DNA of 7,530 nucleotides from an uncultured Lachnospiraceae bacterium (GTDB lineage: Bacteria; Bacillota; Clostridia; Lachnospirales; Lachnospiraceae), in NCBI GenBank assembly GCA_946537585.1, contig CAMNFX010000064.1, positions 1-7,530 on the forward strand, read 5' to 3'. The notes under the pieces are model-generated. The model had not been told where the DNA came from. It made no database searches and worked only from the letters and a program-made list of their open reading frames with translations. This document shows, in pieces, positions 1 through 6,451 of this stretch. Position numbers and translations under genes: made by a program. Each line of letters starts with the position of its first letter. The stretch's first letter is position 1.

Positions 1-3000
1 TCACACCCGCATCTGCCGGCTTCCTTTACGCGGTAGAGCGCGGTGTCGGCGTCCTTGAAGATGTCGCCCTTGGCGTTGTCACGGTCTGCAAATGCCACGC
101 CGACGCTTAAACTTACCGGCGGCAGGTCATCGGTCGGATGCTGCAGCTGATAGTTCGCGCGGTTGATCTTGCCCATGACGAGGTCACGCATAGTGCTGTC
201 GGCACGGGTCATGATGACGACGAATTCGTCGCCGCCGATGCGGCAGATCACATCGACCGAACGGAAGCTGTGCCGGAGCACATCCGCGACGCGCTTTAGT
301 ACCCGGTCGCCCACGTCATGCCCGTAGGTGTCATTGACCGCCTTGAAATAGTCCACATCCACAAGGATGAGCGCCATGTGTTCCTTGTCCACGCTCTCGA
401 GCATCATCTCGTAGGCGCCCCGGTTGAAGAGCCCGGTCAGACGGTCGTGAGAGGCCTCATGACTTAAGCGTTCGCGGGCCTCGCGGTTCTCGTCGAGGAT
501 CTTATTATAGATGCGGGTGACAAACTGCAGCTCCTCCGCGCCCGAGGGATCCACCGGCTCCTGCCTGTGCATCAGCTCCACCATATGGGAGAGCGGCTTT
601 CTCACCTGATCGTTGATGAACCAGACGATCATCAGTACGATCACCAGGAACACGACGGTCAATGCCGTCTGCAGATTGACATAGAGCGCCATCTGTGCGG
701 ACGCGGTCTCCAGCTCCAGACTCGAGGAACGGATCAGCTCCTGGGTGCAGAGGTTGACATTTTCCCGGATGCGGTCCTTGTAATGCATGTAGGTGTTGTC
801 GAACACCAGCTCCTGGGCCTTTGCCTTCTGCTGTTCCGGCGTCAGGGCCAGGTCCTCGGCGCTCAGCTTGATATCCGCGATTTCCGACGGGATCTCCGCC
901 TCCGGATAGTCCCCCGCTTCAAGCATCAGCCGCATGGCCTCATATTCACGCCCGATCAGCTCATTGGAGAGCTCCAGAGCTGTTGCGAGGCTTACGTAGG
1001 CGGACCCCGCATTGCCCTCTAAAAGCTCCTCGAGGTCATCGAGAGCCTGGTCGCGGCGGCGGGTGACATTGACCTCGTTAAAGAAGTCGTGCAGATAGTC
1101 CGTTTCACCGGTCACGACGAAGCATCGCACGCGGTCCGTCAGGTAATCGGAACCCGACTCCATGTTGGAGGCTGCGAGCTGGGCTACGATATAGCGGTTG
1201 CTTGCCTTCTCCATCCGCTTGTATCCGCGGGTGACGAGGATATCCGAAATGAAGAGCACGACCGCTGCCAGAATGGCGAAAACCACAAAGAAATAGCTCG
1301 TGGTGCGAAGCTGCAGCCCGTGGCGGCGCTTCCCGCCGGCTTCCGTGTCCGTCTTTGTATCTACCGGGAGGAGCGCATCCGGCGGGTCTGTCGGAAGCGG
1401 TGCCATGCCGCGCGGGGCGGAGCTGGGCGAGGAAGGAAGGTCCCGAACGGGGACCGGCTTTCCGTAGGAGGGGTCCCGTATGAGGGAGGATGCGCCCGCA
1501 GCCGCATTGCTGCCTGAAAGTGCGGCAGCGTTCCTGTCTTTTGCTAAGGCCGGATCCTTATCTTCAGAGCCTGCTGCGCCTGCTCCGGCAAGGCCGGAAG
1601 CATCCTTCAGCGTGCCTGCAGCCAGACTTCCCGCAGCGCCGTTCCCATTCGTTTTGATTTCAGAAGATGCCTCAGGCTGAGCTGCTGCTTTTAACGTATC
1701 CCTGGCAGCCTTTGCCTCGAGCAGGATCTCCTTATACTCATCCGCGGGGATAGGCCGGGAGAAATAGTAGCCCTGTACAATGTCGCAGCCGAGCTTTTTA
1801 AGCGCAAGCATCTGCTCTTCGGTCTCGACGCCCTCGGCGATGACCGGAACAGCGAGGTAATCCGCGATATCGATGACCACCTCGAGGATCCGCGTATCCC
1901 CCTCGCCGGAAAATGCATGACGCGTGAAATGCATATCCAGCTTCAGCGCATCGATCGGCAGCGTGGAGATCATGTTGAGAGAGGAATATCCCGTGCCGAA
2001 GTCATCCATTTCGATGAGGAAGCCTAGCTTCCTGAGCCGCTGGGCTGTCTGGATGATCTGATCCGGATCCTGCGCATACGCCGACTCGGTCACTTCCAGG
2101 AGCAGCTCGTCATAGGAAAGTCCGTTTTCCTTAAGGATCCCCTGCAGCACAGCGATCAGGCCCGGATCATACAGGTCAATGCGGCTGACATTGACAGAGA
2201 CCGGCACCGAAAAGCCGAGCTCCTCCTTCCAGAGGCTCAGCTGCCTTGCGGCTGTCCGCCATACATACATATCCAGCTCCTGGATCAGGCCGTTTCCTTC
2301 AAACAGAGGGATAAAAACGCCCGGGCTTATGAGACCCAGCTTCGGGTGCTTCCAGCGCACCAGCGCCTCGCAGCTCGAAAGGACCGGCATATCCGGCCGG
2401 ACATCGAACTTCGGCTGGTAATACACCATGAACTGTTCCTCGGCGATCGCCGTGCGGAAGTCCTCGATCAGCTGTTCCTCGTAAAGCTCCTTTTCATGGA
2501 GCGTACTGTCGTAAATGCCGATCCTCTTTGCGTAGCTGCCGCGCACCTTGTCCGCAGCCATCTGCGCCCGGTCGAAACGCCGCTCGATCTCTAAGGAACG
2601 GTCCGCATCCGGGTAGACGCCCATACGAAGATGCACCTCGCTCGTGATCGTCTCATCTGCCATGAGTCCGGTCGAGGCGTTCTTCAGGATCGCTTCATAA
2701 TCCTTCCCGTGCGGGCAATATACAAGAAAGGTATCCGCCTCTCTCCGGCAGACGATGCCGCCGGTATCCGCGACCATTTCCCGCACACGCTCGCCGATGC
2801 GCCGCAGCACTCCGTCACCGTAATCCGTGCCGAAGCGCTCATTGATCATATGGAAATGATTCACGTCCACGACGATCGCGTCCATCTCCAGTCCGGGATG
2901 GTGCTGGTCGAACTGCTCGGCATAGCGGTAGAAATATTCCCGGTTATAAAGTCCGGTCAGGGGATCGCGCTCGGTATGATTGATGATCTCACGGTCTTCA

Positions 3001-3404
3001 AAAAGCTCGATCGTACGCCGGACACGCGCCTTGATGACATCTTCCTGGGGATAGGGCTTGGGAATGAAATCCGACGCGCCGAGATGGAGGCATTCGACCT
3101 CCGCGTCCTGGTCTGCCGTCATGACGATCACCGGGATCTGCCGAAGATCCGGATCATCCCGAAGCCGTTTTAAGACCTCCTGCCCGGAAAATACGGGCAT
3201 CATCAGATCGAGCAGCAAAAGCGAGAGAATCTCCTTATGCTCCCGGCATTTATTCAGCGTATCCTCTCCGTCTACAGCAAAGAGGATCTCGTAATCGTCC
3301 TCCAGGGTCGCGCCCAGGATCTCCCGGTTGATGACCTCATCATCCGCGACAAGGATCAGCCGCTTTCCGTTGGAAGAATGAAATTTATCGTGACTTTTCA
3401 GCAT
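1..3404 (-). CDS. Two-ended c-di-GMP protein: REC-GGDEF(degenerate)-EAL-linker-TM-sensor-TM-GGDEF (C-terminus cut by window edge)
   Basis: The frame is open from the ATG at 3404 to base 1 (1134 codons plus two bases); only a few C-terminal residues should be missing. Domains by residue: REC 12-135, with acidic pocket D21/D22, phospho-acceptor D66, T96 and K116. GGDEF-like 145-298, whose signature reads EADTF (222-226), so probably not a cyclase. EAL 305-565, with all expected catalytic residues: E346 (EALVRW), N405, E437, D467/D468 (DDFGTGYSS), K488, E524 and Q544, so an active c-di-GMP phosphodiesterase is expected. Ala/Gly/Ser/Pro-rich linker 566-691. TM1 about 702-724, extracellular helical sensor about 725-911, TM2 about 912-930, HAMP-like helix 931-980. 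Second GGDEF from 981, with D1016, N1024, intact GGDEF 1057-1061 and an RxxD inhibitory site (R1048, D1051), so an active diguanylate cyclase is expected. Basic residues before TM1 and after TM2 place both enzymatic ends in the cytoplasm. The start follows a GGAGGG site 11 nt upstream (3416-3421), and an in-frame stop lies at 3444-3446. Activities are inferred from motifs. Confidence 0.95.
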   Translation of the reverse strand, partial: MLKSHDKFHSSNGKRLILVADDEVINREILGATLEDDYEILFAVDGEDTLNKCREHKEILSLLLLDLMMPVFSGQEVLKRLRDDPDLRQIPVIVMTADQDAEVECLHLGASDFIPKPYPQEDVIKARVRRTIELFEDREIINHTERDPLTGLYNREYFYRYAEQFDQHHPGLEMDAIVVDVNHFHMINERFGTDYGDGVLRRIGERVREMVADTGGIVCRREADTFLVYCPHGKDYEAILKNASTGLMADETITSEVHLRMGVYPDADRSLEIERRFDRAQMAADKVRGSYAKRIGIYDSTLHEKELYEEQLIEDFRTAIAEEQFMVYYQPKFDVRPDMPVLSSCEALVRWKHPKLGLISPGVFIPLFEGNGLIQELDMYVWRTAARQLSLWKEELGFSVPVSVNVSRIDLYDPGLIAVLQGILKENGLSYDELLLEVTESAYAQDPDQIIQTAQRLRKLGFLIEMDDFGTGYSSLNMISTLPIDALKLDMHFTRHAFSGEGDTRILEVVIDIADYLAVPVIAEGVETEEQMLALKKLGCDIVQGYYFSRPIPADEYKEILLEAKAARDTLKAAAQPEASSEIKTNGNGAAGSLAAGTLKDASGLAGAGAAGSEDKDPALAKDRNAAALSGSNAAAGASSLIRDPSYGKPVPVRDLPSSPSSAPRGMAPLPTDPPDALLPVDTKTDTEAGGKRRHGLQLRTTSYFFVVFAILAAVVLFISDILVTRGYKRMEKASNRYIVAQLAASNMESGSDYLTDRVRCFVVTGETDYLHDFFNEVNVTRRRDQALDDLEELLEGNAGSAYVSLATALELSNELIGREYEAMRLMLEAGDYPEAEIPSEIADIKLSAEDLALTPEQQKAKAQELVFDNTYMHYKDRIRENVNLCTQELIRSSSLELETASAQMALYVNLQTALTVVFLVIVLMIVWFINDQVRKPLSHMVELMHRQEPVDPSGAEELQFVTRIYNKILDENREARERLSHEASHDRLTGLFNRGAYEMMLESVDKEHMALILVDVDYFKAVNDTYGHDVGDRVLKRVADVLRHSFRSVDVICRIGGDEFVVIMTRADSTMRDLVMGKINRANYQLQHPTDDLPPVSLSVGVAFADRDNAKGDIFKDADTALYRVKEAGRCGC

Positions 3405-3514
3405 GGTCTTCGTTTCCCTCCGTGCAGATCGAAAAGGAAGGCATCAGCAAGTTCCGGGGCCCTGTTTCCGACGTTGAGCAGGCTCACGGCAAAATCAGGG
3501 TCTCTCACTCTTAC

Positions 3515-3543
3515 ATCATATCATGAGATTCCCGACATGTGGG
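3515..3543 (-). promoter_or_regulatory. Putative extended -10 promoter of the REC/EAL/GGDEF gene
   Basis: On the minus strand TGA-TATGAT (3515-3523) forms an extended -10 element. The hexamer 17 nt upstream (CCCACA, 3538-3543) is a poor -35, as is common when the extended -10 is present. Transcription would start near 3507, giving a leader of about 100 nt before the ATG at 3404. The placement between the MATE stop and this start suggests the gene is transcribed on its own. No experimental support. Confidence 0.45.
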
Positions 3544-3618
3544 CACTTTTCTATTGTCTGCCCCCGATGATTTTATCCCTGTATTCCGGATCGCTGTTAT
3601 TCAGCCCTTAACAGCTGC

Positions 3619-3642
3619 GGCAGACTTCCTGCCCGTTTTTTT
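3619..3642 (+). terminator. Terminator-like hairpin on the plus strand, with no plus-strand gene upstream
   Basis: GGCAG (3619-3623) pairs with CTGCC (3629-3633) over a 5-nt loop. One C-G step follows and then seven T residues (3636-3642). This is a short but recognisable intrinsic-terminator layout reading left to right. Both neighbouring genes are on the minus strand, where the same hairpin lacks a T tract, so it does not end either of them. It could stop antisense transcription into the MATE gene, or be chance. Confidence 0.4.
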
Positions 3643-3677
3643 AGACTATGCGGACTCACACCGGCAAAACGGCGGAA

Positions 3678-3699
3678 AGCCCTCACGAAGCAGGGCGCT
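3678..3699 (-). terminator. Weak candidate terminator of the MATE gene
   Basis: Just after the MATE stop codon the minus strand can form a bulged hairpin (CCCT/AGGG plus an outer A-G/C-T pair), followed by only three T residues. The short stem and poor T tract make this a weak call. No better minus-strand terminator is visible between 3405 and 3712, so some read-through into the downstream c-di-GMP gene is possible. Confidence 0.3.
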
Positions 3700-3712
3700 T
3701 CACTCCACTCTC

Positions 3713-5119
3713 TCAATAAGTGCCTCTTCTTTTGGCATCCTCGATCGTCCTGCTTAAAAGAAGCAGCGCCACGACAGCGCTTAAGGCCTCTCCGACCGGA
3801 AGCGCCGCCACGAGGCCGACCTCCCCGAAGATCCTGTCGAGGATAAACATGAGCGGAATATAGAAAACAAGCTCCCGTACAAAGGCATGGATCAGGGTAC
3901 CCCTGCCGTTTCCCATGGCCTGCATGCAGTAGGACGCGTGGTAGTTGGTAAACTGTACGGGCGAGCCTAAACAGCGGACGCGCAGAAACAGTGTGGCATA
4001 GGTGACCGTCATCACGGCCGTTGCCGTATCTCCCGCGCTGGTGCTCATAAAGGCCCTCGCCATGAATCCCGCAAAGATCTCAAACAGCAGGAGGCACCCG
4101 AAGGCGATCATAAGCCCGGATCTTCTTGCGGTGCTGATCACCTCGCGCATGCGGTCATGATCCCCGGAGCTGTAATTGAACGCCACGATCGGGAGCATTC
4201 CCTGGCACAGTCCGACATTGATCGCGTTCGGAAGGCGTTCCACCTTCATGGCAATGCCGATGGCTGCGAGTGCCATGTCGTTATGCGCGGCGGCGATGAT
4301 ATTGACACACATGTTGGCAACATCAAAGAGTCCCGTCAGCACTGCCGAGGGGATGCCGACCCGAAAGACCGCAAGGAGGTTCGCCCTGTCGATCTTCATA
4401 GCCTCTGAAAGGCTTAAGCTTAAGGGTGATTTCTTTGCCGCCTTCTGATAGGCATAGATCAGGTAAATGCAGGCGGCGCAGTTGGAAAGGAGCGTTGCCA
4501 CAGCTGCGCCCGTGACCTCCATGCCCTTAGGAAGGATGACGAACATGAATAAAGGATCGAGGAACATGTTCAGGATGCCGCCCCCGCTGAGGCCCAGACT
4601 TGCCTCCCTCGAATATCCCGTGTTTCTTAAAAGGTGCGCGAGCACCATCGAAAACAGGGTCGGAAGCGTGCCGATCACGATGACAAAGAGGCAGTAGCTT
4701 CTCGCGTAATCCATCGTATTTTCGGAGGCTCCAAGGAAACTTAAAACCGGCCGCATGAAAACGCCGATCAGAAGCGAATAGCTGAGAGCCAGAAGCACCG
4801 TCGCCCAGGCGCAGAATGCGCTCACCTGTCCGGCATGCTCCGTCTTTCGCGCACCCATGAGACGCGCCACATGGCTGCCGCCGCCGATCCCGAAAAGATT
4901 GGCAAAGGAAATATTCATCAGCATGATGGTCAGGGTGACCGTGGTCGCCGCCATCATATAGGAATTGCCTGTCCGCCCGATGAAGAAGGTATCGACCATG
5001 TTGTAGATCAGATTGATCACCTGGCTGATGATCGTCGGGACCGCCATGGTAAACAGCGCCTTCGGCACCGGCATCCTCGCAAAAAGTTCTTTTTTATCCG
5101 CAGAAACGTGACTCGCCAT
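3713..5119 (-). CDS. MATE-family multidrug/metabolite efflux transporter (MepA-like)
   Basis: This 468-residue protein has the usual length of a MATE transporter: about twelve hydrophobic segments in two homologous halves (roughly 22-230 and 245-455) joined by a basic cytoplasmic loop (about 225-250). Family landmarks are the amphipathic first helix region with VDTFFIGR (42-49), the glycine-rich GIGGGSHVARLMGARK stretch (77-92), LDPLFMF (187-193) and, in the second half, GMLPIVAFNYSSGD (307-320). MATE proteins sit in the inner membrane and export cationic drugs or metabolites in exchange for Na+ or H+; the substrate and coupling ion cannot be read from the sequence. The ATG at 5119 follows AAGG (5126-5129) at a spacing of 6 nt. 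It lies upstream of and on the same strand as the c-di-GMP gene, but 308 bp separates them and each has a promoter candidate, so a shared operon is unlikely. The ORF is intact with a TGA stop at 3713-3715. Confidence 0.95.
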   Translation of the reverse strand: MASHVSADKKELFARMPVPKALFTMAVPTIISQVINLIYNMVDTFFIGRTGNSYMMAATTVTLTIMLMNISFANLFGIGGGSHVARLMGARKTEHAGQVSAFCAWATVLLALSYSLLIGVFMRPVLSFLGASENTMDYARSYCLFVIVIGTLPTLFSMVLAHLLRNTGYSREASLGLSGGGILNMFLDPLFMFVILPKGMEVTGAAVATLLSNCAACIYLIYAYQKAAKKSPLSLSLSEAMKIDRANLLAVFRVGIPSAVLTGLFDVANMCVNIIAAAHNDMALAAIGIAMKVERLPNAINVGLCQGMLPIVAFNYSSGDHDRMREVISTARRSGLMIAFGCLLLFEIFAGFMARAFMSTSAGDTATAVMTVTYATLFLRVRCLGSPVQFTNYHASYCMQAMGNGRGTLIHAFVRELVFYIPLMFILDRIFGEVGLVAALPVGEALSAVVALLLLSRTIEDAKRRGTY

Positions 5120-5126
5120 TGTATTC

Positions 5127-5159
5127 CTTATCGTAACTGTTCAGCACCTGCCTGATTGG
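5127..5159 (+). repeat. Single copy of a dispersed leader motif, in the MATE 5' UTR
   Basis: A stretch of 33 bases with core GTAACTGTTCAGC (5133-5145) aligns to the reverse complement of 6586-6620 in the fba leader, with 28 of 33 positions identical and a 2-nt gap. Its first 18 bases match 6554-6573 except for a 2-nt insertion there. Similarity ends outside this block. It is read in the MATE leader as GCTGAACAGTTAC and ends inside the Shine-Dalgarno site. No inverted partner was found nearby. Its nature (mobile remnant, regulatory site or RNA element) is unknown. Confidence 0.65.
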
Positions 5160-5198
5160 TAAACCGTTTTCCTTTCAGCAGGGTCATTTTGCGTTATC

Positions 5199-5207
5199 AT
5201 TATAGCA
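5199..5207 (-). promoter_or_regulatory. Extended -10 promoter of the MATE gene
   Basis: The minus strand reads TGC-TATAAT, a perfect extended -10 element. There is no good -35 at the usual distance (ATACAA at 17 nt), but the AT-rich upstream DNA (5208-5240) may help as an UP-like region. The start would fall near 5192, leaving a leader of about 73 nt that contains the dispersed motif and the ribosome binding site. Confidence 0.65.
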
Positions 5208-5364
5208 GGTTCTTTTCATTTTTGTATTTTTATTCCATTTTCGTCAACGGCTTTTTCATTTGCCCTCAGCAAAAGATATCCATTAAAAACAGGGCATCTC
5301 TTATCTTCGAAAGATCAGGATATATAAAAAAGGATCCGGGAGCAAAAGCTGTTCCGCGGGTTTT
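5208..5364. other. AT-rich intergenic DNA without a gene
   Basis: This stretch between the MATE promoter and the fba terminator holds no supported gene. It is clearly richer in A and T than its surroundings and has small inverted repeats, such as ATATCC/GGATAT around 5275-5325 and a short hairpin ATCTT/AAGAT near 5302-5315. It also has a six-A run followed by GGATCC near 5326-5336. An open frame across it (5156-5452) runs through the fba terminator and shows no family features. Confidence 0.5.
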
Positions 5365-5402
5365 AAAAAAGCAGCCCCCGGAAGCGGAAACTCCCGGGGG
5401 CT
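5365..5402 (-). terminator. Strong intrinsic terminator of fba
   Basis: On the minus strand a 12-bp GC-rich stem (5391-5402 with 5373-5384, one G-T pair, 6-nt loop) is followed by GC and six T residues (complement of 5365-5370). It lies about 110 nt past the fba stop codon, so the transcript has a fairly long 3' UTR (5403-5512). A smaller CAGAA/TTCTG hairpin sits just before it. There is no T tract on the plus strand, so it acts in the fba direction only. Confidence 0.92.
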
Positions 5403-5512
5403 TACAGAAATCGTATTCTGATTTAAAACTGCTGTGTTCGCGTTGGCCTTAACGCATTGCGGACCATGCGGTCTGTCATATGAATGACTCAGCTATTGCA
5501 TTATCCTTCTGA

Positions 5513-6451
5513 TCAGGCCTTGCCTGCGCAGCCGAGAACGTCGATCAGCTTGTGGCGTACCAGCTCCTTGATGTTGGCACGTGCGGGCTTCAGATACTCT
5601 CTCGGGTCAAACTTCTCCGGATGCTCCGCGAAGAACTTGCGGATGGTGCCGGTCATAGCAAGACGCAGGTCGGAGTCAATGTTGATCTTGCAGACTGCAG
5701 AGCGGGCAGCCTCTCTCAGCTGATCCTCCGGAACGCCGATCGCATCCGGCATAGCGCCGCCGTAGGTATTGACCATCTTCACGTACTCCTGCGGAACGGA
5801 GGAAGAACCGTGCAGAACGATCGGGAATCCCGGGATACGCTTCTCGCACTCATGAAGCACGTCGAAACGAAGCTGCGGCTTTGTGCCGGGCTTGAACTTG
5901 TATGCGCCGTGGCTGGTGCCGATCGCGATCGCAAGGGAGTCGCAGCCGGTGCGGGAGACGAACTCCTCAACCTCTTCCGGATGGGTGTAGGAAGAATCCT
6001 CAGCGGAAACCTTGACCTCATCCTCGATGCCTGCCAGGGTGCCGAGCTCAGCCTCAACGACAACGCCGTGCGCATGAGCATACTCAACGACCTGCCTGGT
6101 GATGGCAATGTTCTCTTCGAACGGCTTGCTGGAAGCGTCGATCATAACAGAGGTGAAACCGCCGTCGATACAGGACTTGCAGGTCTCAAAATCAGGGCCG
6201 TGATCTAAGTGCAGAGCGATCGGAAGCTCCGGATAGCACTCTACGGCAGCCTCGACCAGCTTCTTCAGATATACGGGGTTCGCATAAGCACGTGCGCCCT
6301 TGGAAACCTGAAGGATGACAGGAGCATTCTCCTCAGCGCAGGCCTCGGTAATACCCTGGACGATCTCCATATTGTTCACGTTGAAAGCACCGATCGCGTA
6401 GCCGCCGTTATATGCCTTCTTGAACATCTCAGTCGTTGTAACAAGTCCCAT
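5513..6451 (-). CDS. fba: Class II fructose-1,6-bisphosphate aldolase
   Basis: This cytoplasmic glycolytic and gluconeogenic enzyme reversibly splits fructose 1,6-bisphosphate into dihydroxyacetone phosphate and glyceraldehyde 3-phosphate, using a divalent metal, normally Zn2+. At 312 residues it has the length of the clostridial class II form. Visible landmarks in order: the HLDHG signature (81-85) with catalytic D83 and metal ligand H84; the VVEAELG block (131-137) that carries the conserved glutamates E133 and E135; TSHG with ligand H181 (179-182); LHGSS with ligand H214 (213-217); and the NIDSDLR phosphate/substrate loop (257-263). All key residues are present and the frame is intact. The ATG at 6451 follows a strong AAGGAG (6461-6466) at 9 nt. 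It is transcribed alone: own promoter near 6640-6669, a long structured leader and a strong terminator at 5365-5402. A tagatose-bisphosphate aldolase of the same superfamily is the main alternative, but the residues and monocistronic context favour fructose-bisphosphate. Confidence 0.97.
   Translation of the reverse strand: MGLVTTTEMFKKAYNGGYAIGAFNVNNMEIVQGITEACAEENAPVILQVSKGARAYANPVYLKKLVEAAVECYPELPIALHLDHGPDFETCKSCIDGGFTSVMIDASSKPFEENIAITRQVVEYAHAHGVVVEAELGTLAGIEDEVKVSAEDSSYTHPEEVEEFVSRTGCDSLAIAIGTSHGAYKFKPGTKPQLRFDVLHECEKRIPGFPIVLHGSSSVPQEYVKMVNTYGGAMPDAIGVPEDQLREAARSAVCKINIDSDLRLAMTGTIRKFFAEHPEKFDPREYLKPARANIKELVRHKLIDVLGCAGKA

Noticed and set aside
1404..1406. Internal start (M667) giving a separate membrane cyclase
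   Set aside because: No Shine-Dalgarno-like sequence precedes it and the upstream frame is open and conserved. It could only be weak at best.
1332..1709. Frameshift or stop splitting the large gene in the linker
   Set aside because: Reading every codon in frame showed no stop, and the residue count (1134 codons plus two bases from 3404 to 1) agrees with the motif positions on both sides.
567..3294. Several plus-strand open frames opposite the large minus-strand gene (for example 567-1022, 1089-1517, 2631-3173)
   Set aside because: They are antisense to a continuous frame with clear REC, EAL and GGDEF motifs, are rich in His/Arg as expected of reverse-strand shadows, and lack ribosome binding sites and family features.
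3405..3510. c-di-GMP riboswitch upstream of the c-di-GMP gene
   Set aside because: I could not find the conserved core of either known class (for example CACAGGGCAAACC-like) in the leader.
5303..5364. Second terminator near the run of A residues at 5326-5331
   Set aside because: Only 3-4 bp stems can be drawn next to the T tract on the minus strand, which is not enough to call, and the strong stem at 5373-5402 already explains fba termination.
5156..5452. 98-residue plus-strand open frame between the MATE gene and fba
   Set aside because: It runs through the MATE promoter and the fba terminator stem, has no good ribosome binding site and resembles translated AT-rich non-coding DNA.
5552..6208. 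218-residue plus-strand open frame opposite fba
   Set aside because: It is the reverse-strand shadow of a highly conserved aldolase gene with all catalytic residues intact.
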